Shown here: positions 36,061-44,330 of the stretch, piece by piece | How positions within the stretch are numbered: position 1 is the stretch's first letter | Layout: the number at the start of each line of letters is the position of its first letter | NCBI GenBank assembly: GCA_930633525.1 | Contig: CAKNFP010000003.1 | Location: forward strand, 1-64,000 | DNA length: 64,000 nucleotides | Direction of reading: 5' to 3' | DNA from: Hyphomicrobiales bacterium | GTDB taxonomy: Bacteria; Pseudomonadota; Alphaproteobacteria; Rhizobiales; Beijerinckiaceae | Translations under genes and position numbers: made by a program | Notes under the pieces: generated by a model | Seen by the model: only the letters and a program-made list of their open reading frames with translations | Told to the model about the DNA's origin: nothing | The model's database searches: none

Positions 36061-37938
36061 ATGGCGACGACGCCCAAAACAAAAGCAAGATCGACCGCAC
36101 GCGAGACGAAGTCTTCGTCGGCGCGAACATCCGCGGTGGCGCCGGCATTCCGTCCCGTTCAGCTCGCTACGCTGGTCGACGCGGTCCCGGCCGGCGACCG
36201 CTGGATTCACGAGATGAAATATGACGGTTATCGCACGCTCGTCGCCGTCGGCGGGGGCGAGGCGCGTGCCTATACCCGTTCGGGCCTCGACTGGTCCGGC
36301 CGCTTTCCCTCGATTCTCTCCGATGCCCGTAAGCTCAAGGTCCGCTCTGCTCTGATTGACGGCGAGGCGGTCGTGCTCGATCCCGAGGGGCGCTCGAATT
36401 TCCAGAAGCTGCAGGGCGCGCCGGCGAGCATCGACTATTTCGCGTTCGATCTGCTCGAACTCAATGGGGATGATCTGACCAGCCTTCCCCTTCTCGAGCG
36501 AAAAGCCAAGCTCAAGGACATTCTTCCCGCGAAGGGCACCCACATCCGCTACTCGGATCATATCCAGGGAAACGGCGAGAAACTGCTCAAGAGCTTTTGT
36601 GCGGCCGGGCTCGAGGGTGTCGTCTCTAAGCTCGCCAACTCGCGATATGTCGGCGCACGCGCCGGCAGCTGGGTGAAAACCAAATGCATCAAGCGGCAGG
36701 AATTCGTCATCGCCGGCTGGACGCCGTCCGACAAGAGCCGCGCCTTCCGGTCGCTCATTCTCGCCGTCCATGACGGCGGCACGCTGCGCTACGCCGGAAA
36801 GGTCGGCACGGGCTTCGATACGGCCGAACTCGCGCGCCTGATGAAGATCATGGCGCCACTCGAACAGAAGGCAGCGACGGTCGAGGCACCACGCGCCGAG
36901 GTCCGCGGCGCGCATTGGCTGCGGCCGAGGCTCGTGGCCGAGATCGCCTATACCGAGATGACCAACGAGGGAACGCTTCGGCACCCCAGCTATCTCGGGC
37001 TGCGCGAGGACAAGAAGCCCGAGGCCGTCGTGCTCGAGACTGAGCATCACGCCGCCGAACTGCCGGCGCCGGCGACAAGCACGGTCGTCATCACAAGCCG
37101 CGACCGCGTCATTTATCCGGAAGCCAATATCACCAAAGGCCAGCTCGCCGACCACTATGCGGCTGTCGCCGAGATCATGCTGCCCTGGATCGGCAGCCGG
37201 CCGATCAGCCTTGTCCGCTGCCCACAGGGCCGCGCAAAGCAATGCTTCTTCCAGAAGCACGATGCCGGAAGCTTCGGCGAGACGGTTCACCACATTGGGA
37301 TTGTCGAGAAGGATGGCCACGAAGAGCCCTATCTCTATATCGACGATGCCGATGGGCTCATGACCTGCGTGCAGATGGGAACGATCGAATTCCATGGCTG
37401 GGGCGCGCGTATCGAAGATGTCGAGAAGGCGGATCGGCTGATCTTCGATCTCGACGCCGATGAAGGGCTCGATTTTGAGGCGGTTCGCGAGGCTGCCTTC
37501 CAATTCCGCGACATCCTGAAATCGATGGGCCTCGAGACGTTTCCGGTGGTGACCGGCGGCAAGGGCGTGCATGTCATCGCGCCGCTCACGCCGAAAGCCG
37601 AATGGCCGCAAGTCAAGGACTTCGCCTATCGCCTCGCGAAGGCGGTCGCGCAGAACGATCCGAAGCATTTCACTGCGGCGCTTGCAAAGGCCCGGCGCAA
37701 GGGGCGCATCTTCGTCGACTATCTGCGCAACCAGCGCGGCGCGACAGCGGTCATGCCCTACAGCGCCCGCACGCGCGCCGGCGCCTCGGTTGCCGCGCCG
37801 ATAAGCTGGGGCGAGATGAAGACCATCGACTCACCGGCGCATTTTCACATCGGCGATGCACCGGAGCTGGTGCGCCGCACGAGCTCCAAAACCCTGGCAG
37901 GCTGGGGCCGTGCCGAGCAAGTTTTGCCCGATATCTAA
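36061..37938 (+). CDS. ligD: DNA ligase D (ligase and polymerase domains)
   Basis: 625 residues. ATP-dependent ligase domain first, with the nucleotidyl-lysine motif KYDGYR (Lys about residue 54), LIDGEAVVLD and GVVSKL, followed by an OB fold; then a LigD polymerase/primase domain from about residue 345 (DRVIYPEANITKGQLADHY, catalytic DLDADEG near 463). The 3'-phosphoesterase domain found at the N-terminus of many LigD proteins is missing. LigD seals double-strand breaks with Ku in bacterial end joining; no ku gene is in the window. AAAGGAC precedes the ATG. Confidence 0.94.
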   Translation: MATTPKTKARSTARETKSSSARTSAVAPAFRPVQLATLVDAVPAGDRWIHEMKYDGYRTLVAVGGGEARAYTRSGLDWSGRFPSILSDARKLKVRSALIDGEAVVLDPEGRSNFQKLQGAPASIDYFAFDLLELNGDDLTSLPLLERKAKLKDILPAKGTHIRYSDHIQGNGEKLLKSFCAAGLEGVVSKLANSRYVGARAGSWVKTKCIKRQEFVIAGWTPSDKSRAFRSLILAVHDGGTLRYAGKVGTGFDTAELARLMKIMAPLEQKAATVEAPRAEVRGAHWLRPRLVAEIAYTEMTNEGTLRHPSYLGLREDKKPEAVVLETEHHAAELPAPATSTVVITSRDRVIYPEANITKGQLADHYAAVAEIMLPWIGSRPISLVRCPQGRAKQCFFQKHDAGSFGETVHHIGIVEKDGHEEPYLYIDDADGLMTCVQMGTIEFHGWGARIEDVEKADRLIFDLDADEGLDFEAVREAAFQFRDILKSMGLETFPVVTGGKGVHVIAPLTPKAEWPQVKDFAYRLAKAVAQNDPKHFTAALAKARRKGRIFVDYLRNQRGATAVMPYSARTRAGASVAAPISWGEMKTIDSPAHFHIGDAPELVRRTSSKTLAGWGRAEQVLPDI

Positions 37939-37941
37939 TCC

Positions 37942-38772
37942 ATGAAAATCGCGACCTACAACGTCAATGGCATCAATGGCCGCCTCCCCGTTCTCCTGCG
38001 ATGGCTCGCACAATCGCAACCCGATATCGTCTGCCTCCAAGAGCTGAAGGCGCCGCAGGAGAAATTTCCGGACAAACCGATCCGCGATCTCGGCTACGAC
38101 GCGATCTGGCAGGGGCAGAAGAGCTGGAATGGCGTCGCCATTCTCAGCCGCGTCGGACAGATCCACGAAACCCGCCGCGGCCTTCCCGGCGATCCCGACG
38201 ACAGCCACAGCCGCTATATCGAGGCAGCCGTCAACGGCATCCTGATCGGCGGACTCTATCTGCCGAATGGCAATCCAAAGCCCGGTCCGAAATTCGATTA
38301 CAAACTTCGCTGGTTCGACCGGTTGATCGCGCATGCCGGCGAACTTCTCGCCACGGGCCAGCCGGTGATTCTCGCAGGCGACTTCAACGTGATGCCGACC
38401 GATCTCGACGTCTATAAGCCCGAGCGCTGGCTCGACGACGCTCTCTTCGCTCCCGAAGCGCGCGCAGCCTATTTCCGGCTACTCGAACAAGGTTGGACCG
38501 ACGCGCTCCGTACGCTCCATCCCGACGAGGCCATCTACACCTTCTGGGATTATTTTCGAAATGCGTTTGCACGAAATGCCGGGCTGCGCATCGATCATCT
38601 GCTGCTCAGCCCGCCGCTTGCCGAACGCCTCGTCGACGCTCAGGTCGACGTTGCGGTACGCGGATGGGAAAAGAGCAGCGATCACGCCCCCGTCTGGATC
38701 GAGCTTGCGGATGCGACGACATCCGCGAGGCGCGCAACGCCCCGTCGGCGCGTGACGCCCGTCCGCGCTTGA
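37942..38772 (+). CDS. xthA: Exodeoxyribonuclease III / AP endonuclease
   Basis: 276 residues, Mg-dependent AP endonuclease of base-excision repair. Family motifs: ATYNVNGI (Asn7), CLQELK (Glu34), GDFNVMPTD and C-terminal SSDHAPVWIEL with the catalytic Asp-His. Three bases separate it from ligD, so they are one transcript. The last 25 residues are an Arg/Thr-rich tail. Confidence 0.94.
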   Translation: MKIATYNVNGINGRLPVLLRWLAQSQPDIVCLQELKAPQEKFPDKPIRDLGYDAIWQGQKSWNGVAILSRVGQIHETRRGLPGDPDDSHSRYIEAAVNGILIGGLYLPNGNPKPGPKFDYKLRWFDRLIAHAGELLATGQPVILAGDFNVMPTDLDVYKPERWLDDALFAPEARAAYFRLLEQGWTDALRTLHPDEAIYTFWDYFRNAFARNAGLRIDHLLLSPPLAERLVDAQVDVAVRGWEKSSDHAPVWIELADATTSARRATPRRRVTPVRA

Positions 38773-38779
38773 GGCGTCG

Positions 38780-39370
38780 TCAACCAACCTGTGCGACAGA
38801 CAATGTCCCCGCAGGCAGCGGCTTGATCAGCGACTTCGCCGAGATCGCGGGATTGAGCCAGCCAGCCCACGCGGAGCGTTCAAGAATGACGATCTGCCGA
38901 TCGTGGTAGGGCTTGATATCGGGCCCCGGCTCCATCGTCAGCATCGTGTAGGCCTCTCCGACATCCTTGGTGTCACGCCAGATTCCAGCGATGCAGAAGA
39001 TCGCCTCGTCGCGCTTCGTGAACAGCCATTTGTCCTTCTTCTTCTTTCCCTTTTCCGCCGGATCAGTAAACTCGTAGAACCCATCCGCAACAATGAGACA
39101 GCGGTTGCTGGTGAACTCGCGACCATCCGAGCGGAAATTATAGACCGGCCGCTTGTTCTGGCCGGGCCAGCTCCACCGGCGCTGCACCAGGTCGGCTTCG
39201 TCGCTCGCGCCTTCGACCGGGCGGATGATCGGACCCATGTCGGTGATTTTAATATCTTCGCGAGCCTCGATGTTCGGCGAGCCTTCGCTGAACCGGATTT
39301 TGATCTTGAGGTCGGCGAAGTCCTCGACGATCGAGGCGACATCCACCATCAGCCGATAGTCATTGCACAT
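38780..39370 (-). CDS. SRAP-domain protein (HMCES/YedK-like)
   Basis: 196 residues. SRAP proteins crosslink to abasic sites in single-stranded DNA through Cys2. This one keeps the residues: MCNDYR start (Cys2), the asparagine in VYNFRSDG, glutamate in GFYEFTD, and histidine in PYHDRQIVIL. The start places Cys next to the initiator Met as required. Divergent from a second SRAP gene with a LexA box between, so probably SOS-induced. Confidence 0.92.
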   Translation of the reverse strand: MCNDYRLMVDVASIVEDFADLKIKIRFSEGSPNIEAREDIKITDMGPIIRPVEGASDEADLVQRRWSWPGQNKRPVYNFRSDGREFTSNRCLIVADGFYEFTDPAEKGKKKKDKWLFTKRDEAIFCIAGIWRDTKDVGEAYTMLTMEPGPDIKPYHDRQIVILERSAWAGWLNPAISAKSLIKPLPAGTLSVAQVG

Positions 39371-39406
39371 CGCTCCCCCCTTTTCTTGGCATTGCACTGG
39401 CGTGGC

Positions 39407-39421
39407 GTTCCTATTATGTTC
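39407..39421. promoter_or_regulatory. LexA (SOS) box between divergent SRAP genes
   Basis: GTTC-CTATTAT-GTTC is an exact GTTC-N7-GTTC alphaproteobacterial LexA site. It lies 10 bases before the plus-strand SRAP-like gene and 37 before the minus-strand SRAP gene, so it can control both, and dinB downstream. Confidence 0.85.
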
Positions 39422-39430
39422 TAAAATGCC

Positions 39431-39937
39431 ATGACCGTGAAGGCCTTCAATTCTGATGCACCACTCGACGAACGCCGCGTCATCGTTCGACGCTCCGGCG
39501 ACGAGGTCGAGATGGTCGAACTGCCGTGGGGCCTGAAGCCGGGCGAGACCGGCGCACGCCCCTGCACCGTCGTACACGGCGAGGGGCGAACCTTTCCCAA
39601 TCATCGTTGCCTCGTCCCGGCCACCGAGTTTCGCCATCGTAGCAATGGTAAAGACTACAGCTTCAGGCTTGCGAATGGTGACTGGTTTTATTTTGCCGGA
39701 ATTTGGCGGCCGGCGACGCGCGACTGGCCCGAGGCCTATGCGATCATCACCATCGAATCGAACGGCGATATCGCGCCCTATCACGACCGCCAGATGGCGG
39801 TGCTACGTCGAAATGAGCGCATGGGCTGGCTCGATGCCATGCGCCCCGAGGCGGACATCTTGTGTCCCCTGCCGGCCGGAAGCTTTCGTGTCTCTCGTTT
39901 TCACTACGCCCGCGACCAATCCATGCTCGCGCTTTGA
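39431..39937 (+). CDS. SRAP-like protein lacking catalytic residues
   Basis: 168 residues, clearly related to SRAP (NHRCLVPATEF, DWFYFAGIWRPA, YAIITIESNGDIAPYHDRQMAVL). It starts MTVK, so the nucleophile Cys2 is absent; at the positions of the conserved Asn and Glu I read Val and His or Arg, while the His of PYHDRQ is kept. The LexA box 10 bases upstream leaves no room for a longer N-terminus. It may bind abasic DNA without crosslinking. Followed after 12 bases by dinB. Confidence 0.85.
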   Translation: MTVKAFNSDAPLDERRVIVRRSGDEVEMVELPWGLKPGETGARPCTVVHGEGRTFPNHRCLVPATEFRHRSNGKDYSFRLANGDWFYFAGIWRPATRDWPEAYAIITIESNGDIAPYHDRQMAVLRRNERMGWLDAMRPEADILCPLPAGSFRVSRFHYARDQSMLAL

Positions 39938-39949
39938 CGACGTTGTGCC

Positions 39950-41035
39950 GTGGCAACGGAGTCGGACATCATCCAGCGCAAGATCATCCATGTGGACATG
40001 GACGCCTTTTATGCGTCGGTCGAACAGCGTGACGATCCGCACTTGCGCGGACGACCCGTTGCCGTCGGCGGGTCGGAGCCGCGTGGCGTCGTCGCGGCAG
40101 CGAGCTACGAAGCGCGTGCTTTCGGTGTTCGCTCGGCGATGGCATCGATCACGGCCAAGCGCCGGTGTCCCGACCTCATCTTCGTGCCACCAAGATTCGA
40201 TGTGTACCGTGCGGTGTCGGCGCAGATCCGCGAGATCTTCGCCGAACATACCGATCTGATCGAGCCGCTCTCACTCGACGAAGCCTATCTGGACGTGTCG
40301 GAGAACAAGCACGGCATTGCGATCGCGAGCGAGATCGCGACCATCATCCGCGCGCGCATCAAGGAGGTCACGGGCCTCAATGCCTCCGCCGGCATTTCAT
40401 ATTGCAAATTCCTTGCGAAGATGGCGAGCGACCTCAACAAGCCGAACGGCCAGGTCGTCATCACACCCAGCAAAGGCCCATCTTTCGTCGAGGCGCTCGC
40501 GGTGAAGAAATTCCACGGCGTCGGGCCTGCGACGGCGGAGAAGATGGACCGGCTTGGCATTCACACCGGCGCTGATCTCAAGGCGAAACCGCTGGCCTTC
40601 CTGCAGCAACACTTCGGAAAAGCGGGAGGCTGGTACTATCGAATTGCCCGTGGAATCGACAATCGGCCCGTCGAGCCCGATCGGCCGCGCAAATCGATCG
40701 GCGCGGAAGACACTTTTCACACCGACCTGTTCGACAGCGCGAGCGTGTATTCTGAAATCAGCGCTCTTGTCGCGAAGGTTTGGCGTCTCTGCGAAGCGAA
40801 GCAACTGCGGGCGCGCACGGTGACGCTGAAGGTGAAGTACGCCGACTTCCAGCGGATAACGCGAAGCCGCACCGTCTCGCAGCCGTTTCAAAGCGCGGCG
40901 CAAGTCGACGAGCTATCGCGGGCGCTGCTCGATCCCTTGTTCCCGGTCGAGAAGGGAATCCGGCTCGTCGGCGTCACGGTCTCCTCGCTCGAAGACGCGG
41001 CCGAAATCTCTGAAGGGCAACTCGCGCTGCTCTAA
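39950..41035 (+). CDS. dinB: DNA polymerase IV (DinB, Y family)
   Basis: 361 residues. Catalytic acids in HVDMDAFYASVEQ (about residue 16) and LSLDEAYLDVS (about 107), thumb helix-hairpin-helix GVGPATAEKMDRLGI, little-finger domain to the C-terminus. Performs translesion synthesis. GTG start chosen because it is the first in-frame start after the SRAP-like gene. Probably in the LexA-controlled transcript from 39407. No canonical clamp-binding motif is obvious at the end (EGQLALL resembles one). Confidence 0.94.
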   Translation: MATESDIIQRKIIHVDMDAFYASVEQRDDPHLRGRPVAVGGSEPRGVVAAASYEARAFGVRSAMASITAKRRCPDLIFVPPRFDVYRAVSAQIREIFAEHTDLIEPLSLDEAYLDVSENKHGIAIASEIATIIRARIKEVTGLNASAGISYCKFLAKMASDLNKPNGQVVITPSKGPSFVEALAVKKFHGVGPATAEKMDRLGIHTGADLKAKPLAFLQQHFGKAGGWYYRIARGIDNRPVEPDRPRKSIGAEDTFHTDLFDSASVYSEISALVAKVWRLCEAKQLRARTVTLKVKYADFQRITRSRTVSQPFQSAAQVDELSRALLDPLFPVEKGIRLVGVTVSSLEDAAEISEGQLALL

Positions 41036-41442
41036 AGTGCGAAGGCGCGAAAGCGCCGGCTGAAACGCTTCCGGAGAGAGAGCGTGGCCGTTGGCCGCGC
41101 GGTCCCGGTTGGGATCGGCAGCGCCTGCCGGCCGGGGACGATCTGGATCGGCCATTGCTGCGGAGTGTGACGGCGGCCCATCGCGGGAAGCCGCGGCGTT
41201 CCCAGCAGCTTCCGGCGAGGGAAAAGGACGTAGCACACAGGTCGTCTCGCCCGCCGCGAACCAATCCCGCTCTTCAGCGATGGCGTCCTGGCCCTCCTCC
41301 GGATCTTCCACGATCAACCCACAAGGGGTCGGCTAGCAAGCTGCCGCCGCTGCGGTTGCGCCTTCGCGGTGATCGCGACCGGAGGCGGTCCATCGAGGAG
41401 CCATCGAGCGGGAATTGGCCCGCTCCGGATGGAGCCTTCGAG
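41036..41442. other. Intergenic region without supported gene
   Basis: 407 GC-rich bases. Several overlapping frames are open but none has a ribosome site and protein-like composition. A hairpin GAGCGGG-AATTGG-CCCGCTC (41406-41425) lies just upstream of the next small gene. Confidence 0.4.
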
Positions 41443-41628
41443 ATGTCGCACGATCTTTCACTTGCCCAGAATCACGCGTTCCAGCTTGCCCGCACCCTCA
41501 TGGTCCCGGTGACGCTCTTCAAATCCGGCGATGCCTATGGTGCCCTCCCCTCCGACGAGCTCGACGACGCCGACGATCTCGAACTGATCCACGAATTCGA
41601 CCCCTACGAGCGCGGCCCGGCTCACTGA
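41443..41628 (+). CDS. Small acidic hypothetical protein
   Basis: 61 residues, acidic, with the tail DELDDADDLELIHEFDPYERG. A start at 41443 follows GGAG 11 bases upstream and a hairpin. The N-terminal helix (AQNHAFQLARTLMVPVTLF) is amphipathic. No family recognised; composition supports a real gene. Confidence 0.55.
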   Translation: MSHDLSLAQNHAFQLARTLMVPVTLFKSGDAYGALPSDELDDADDLELIHEFDPYERGPAH

Positions 41629-41947
41629 GCCGGTTGCGCTGGCGCCGAGCAGCGCGGCGCCTCGACTATCGGCAAAGCCGATCCCGCAGCGCGCTGCAGA
41701 ACCAAGAAAGAATGGGCCAGCCATAACGTCGAGCCACGGCCATCTCTCTCTCATTGATGGCCGATCATACCGGCAGTCGGGCCGCGTCAAGGACGCGCGG
41801 TTGCCCCCAATTTTCCGCCGCCGCCCGTTGGGCGCCGTCAGAAAATCGGCACCCCCACGCGCCGGCTCTGCCGGTCGCCTCGCGATCCCTGACCCGTCCC
41901 TCCAACACCTGGTGCGTGCCTCCGTCATCGAGACGAAGGAGGTTCAT
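41629..41947. other. Intergenic region without supported gene
   Basis: 319 bases; I see no gene, terminator or convincing promoter. It ends in AAGGAGG, the ribosome site of the next small gene. Confidence 0.35.
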
Positions 41948-42106
41948 ATGGAAGACATTCGTGACATCTACGCCGAAATCGCAGAACTCCGTGCTGACCT
42001 TGCGCACTGCATCCTGACGCGCAGGGAGCGCCGCGAAACGCAGCTGCGGCTTGTTCAGGCGCTCACCGAAGCCGACCATCGGCAGCGCGAGGCGGAGGTG
42101 ACTTAG
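41948..42106 (+). CDS. Small helical hypothetical protein
   Basis: 52 residues, charged coiled-coil-like (MEDIRDIYAEIAELRADLAHC, then RRERRETQLRLVQALTEADHRQ). A perfect AAGGAGG lies six bases before the ATG, which is the main support. Longer in-frame starts upstream lack such a site. No family recognised. Confidence 0.6.
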   Translation: MEDIRDIYAEIAELRADLAHCILTRRERRETQLRLVQALTEADHRQREAEVT

Positions 42107-42474
42107 GCTCCTTATTGTGTCGGCGCTGGCACCGGGTGTTGCCGCATCCGGAAGGAAGCGCTTGCGTCCCTCGGGTGAAGGCCCCGCCTCTCGGCGGACC
42201 CGTCGTCGATTAAGTGTAGAGGTGGCGGGTCAGAGCGACACGCAGGAGCCAGCCTTCGCCATCCGGCCAGCATGTCAGGTGTTGTGGGTGTGGAGTCTGG
42301 ATTGTCGAGTCGGACGGCCGAGAAATCGTGCGAACCGGACATCGCGCGCCGGGCGGCCGCGGTGCCACGATATTCGCCCGAAGGCGGGTGGTCGCGGAGC
42401 CCTTGCCGGAGACGGTTGCGGTCGGCGCGATCGACGCCGGCCTGAAGGGGCAAGGCGCGGCTTTGGGATTGACG
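42107..42474. other. Intergenic region between convergent genes
   Basis: 368 bases with no supported gene. Open frames on both strands are arginine- and proline-rich and lack ribosome sites. Confidence 0.35.
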
Positions 42475-43491
42475 TCATTTTACCGCCAGGACGATCTTGC
42501 CTTGAATGTGCCCCTTGGCAGCTCGCTCGTGCGCAAGCCGCGCGTCGGCAAGGGCATAGGTGCTATCGAGGACGACCCGGATCGTGCCTGCAGCAAGCAA
42601 GCTTCCAATCTCCGCCAGCTGCGCGCCACTCGACCGGACCTGAGTCGCCGAGACCGTGACGCCCAGCTTTTTCGCATCCTCCGCGCCGGTGAAGCCAAGA
42701 GGAAAGACAGGAAACAGTGCGCCGCCCGGCTTCAGCGTGCGCAAAAACCGTCCGGTGCCGGGTCCGCCCACGGCGTCGACCACAAGATCGACGTCATGCG
42801 CCACGTCCTCGGGAGGCGTCTTGGTGTAGTCGATGAACGCGTCGGCGCCGAGATCGCGCAGAAGCGCCTCGTGCTTGCCCGACGCCACGGCGATAACATG
42901 GGCGCCTTTCAGCTTGGCGATCTGCACCGCGAAATGTCCGACGCCGCCAGCCGCTCCATTGACGAGAACGGTCTTGCCTTCCAACGGTACCGGCACATGC
43001 GGATACGGTTGTAGCGGGTTGGGCGCGTCGTGCCCCAGATCGACCAGAAACTGCCACGCGGTGAGCAGCGACATTGGCGCCCCCGCGGCGTGCGCATGGT
43101 CGATCCCGGCCGGCTTGATCGCGACTTCGGAAGCCGGCACGCTGACATACTCGGCGTAAGCCCTGCTGTCGCCAGCGAGGCCAGAGGGAAATCGGACCAT
43201 CGAATAGACCTCGTCACCCACGGAGAAACCTTCGACATCGCCGGCCACGGCCTCGACGACGCCGGAGATGTCGGTCCCGAGGATGAGCGGGAACGACACC
43301 CGCGGCTGCCATTCGGGCGGAAGCATCTTGTAGCCCTCACGCAGATACCAGTCGGGTGGATTGAGGCCGACGGCGTGAACCCGGACCAGCACTTCGCCTG
43401 GCTTCAACTCAGGCTTCGGGGCATCCTCATAGACCAGCACCTCGGGACCGCCGAACGCGTGCTGCCGGATCGCCTTTATTGTATCGCTCAT
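42475..43491 (-). CDS. NADP-dependent quinone-oxidoreductase-like (zinc-less MDR family) enzyme
   Basis: 338 residues of the medium-chain dehydrogenase/reductase superfamily. N-terminal GroES-like domain ([41 protein letters not shown]) and Rossmann domain with [33 protein letters not shown]. No zinc-binding cysteines, so a quinone or enone reductase type. The ATG at 43491 sits six bases after AGGAG; the adjacent ATG at 43494 is too close. Divergent from a broken lysR gene, which probably once controlled it. Confidence 0.88.
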   Translation of the reverse strand: MSDTIKAIRQHAFGGPEVLVYEDAPKPELKPGEVLVRVHAVGLNPPDWYLREGYKMLPPEWQPRVSFPLILGTDISGVVEAVAGDVEGFSVGDEVYSMVRFPSGLAGDSRAYAEYVSVPASEVAIKPAGIDHAHAAGAPMSLLTAWQFLVDLGHDAPNPLQPYPHVPVPLEGKTVLVNGAAGGVGHFAVQIAKLKGAHVIAVASGKHEALLRDLGADAFIDYTKTPPEDVAHDVDLVVDAVGGPGTGRFLRTLKPGGALFPVFPLGFTGAEDAKKLGVTVSATQVRSSGAQLAEIGSLLAAGTIRVVLDSTYALADARLAHERAAKGHIQGKIVLAVK

Positions 43492-43582
43492 CATAATCTC
43501 CTTTCGCCGTTCGGTGCTCAGACATCGATATAATTCCAGTCCCGGCATTGAAAATCTGCTCCAATGGCGCTTCAATAGTGCC

Positions 43583-44049
43583 ATGAAGGAACAAATGCTT
43601 TTGGAGCGGTTGACCGGCCTCATCGCATTCGCGCGCGCCGGCTCGACGGGCAGCTTCACCGCCGCTGCGCGCTCCCTGTCGATCTCCCCTCGGCCGTCAG
43701 CAAGAGCATCTAACGTCTTGAGCGGCATCTGGGGGTTGCGCTCTTCACCCGCACGACCCGGTCGCTGGCGCTCACGGCGGAGGGTCGCGATCTGCATGAG
43801 CGAGCGCTGCGGCTGCTGGGCGAGGCGGAAGCGATCGAGCAGGCGGCGATGAGCGCGCGTTCGGAACCGTCTGGCACCTTGCGGGTGGCGGCGTCACTGC
43901 CGATCGGACTGCATGTGATCGCGCCCGCTCTGCCTGCGTTCCGAAAGCGTCATCCCAACGTGACGGTCGATCTCAGACTGACTGACCGGATTGTGGACAT
44001 CATTGAGGACCGGCTGGCGGCGGCGCCACTATCGTGTTTGTGGGGTTAA
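43583..44049 (+). pseudogene. LysR-family regulator, broken
   Basis: The winged-helix N-terminus is intact ([30 protein letters not shown]). A one-base loss near 43687-43690 shifts the frame; in the restored frame the sequence reads SAVSKSI, then a TAA at 43711-43713, then [24 protein letters not shown] and a start of the effector domain ([30 protein letters not shown]) to about 44020. Most of the effector domain is missing. Divergent from the oxidoreductase gene. Clearly non-functional as a full regulator. Confidence 0.85.
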
Positions 44050-44330
44050 AGGCAAACGATCTTCAGACGCTCAACCTGTCGTGCATCTCTGACGATGCGC
44101 AGGGTGAGCGGCTGGAAATCCTCTGGGATGCCGAATCGGTGCCGTCGTGCTCGATGAAGATGGATGGCGGAATCCCCACGCAATACGGCGCCGGTGTCGG
44201 CTTCGCCGTGCCCGACCGGCGCGCCGAGATGTCGCACCGGATCGGCCTGTCCGACCTGCTGAAACCGGCGGCGCGAAGCTGACATCTCCGTCACGGTGGA
44301 CGCACGCGTTCCTCCCGCCTATGTCGCCCG

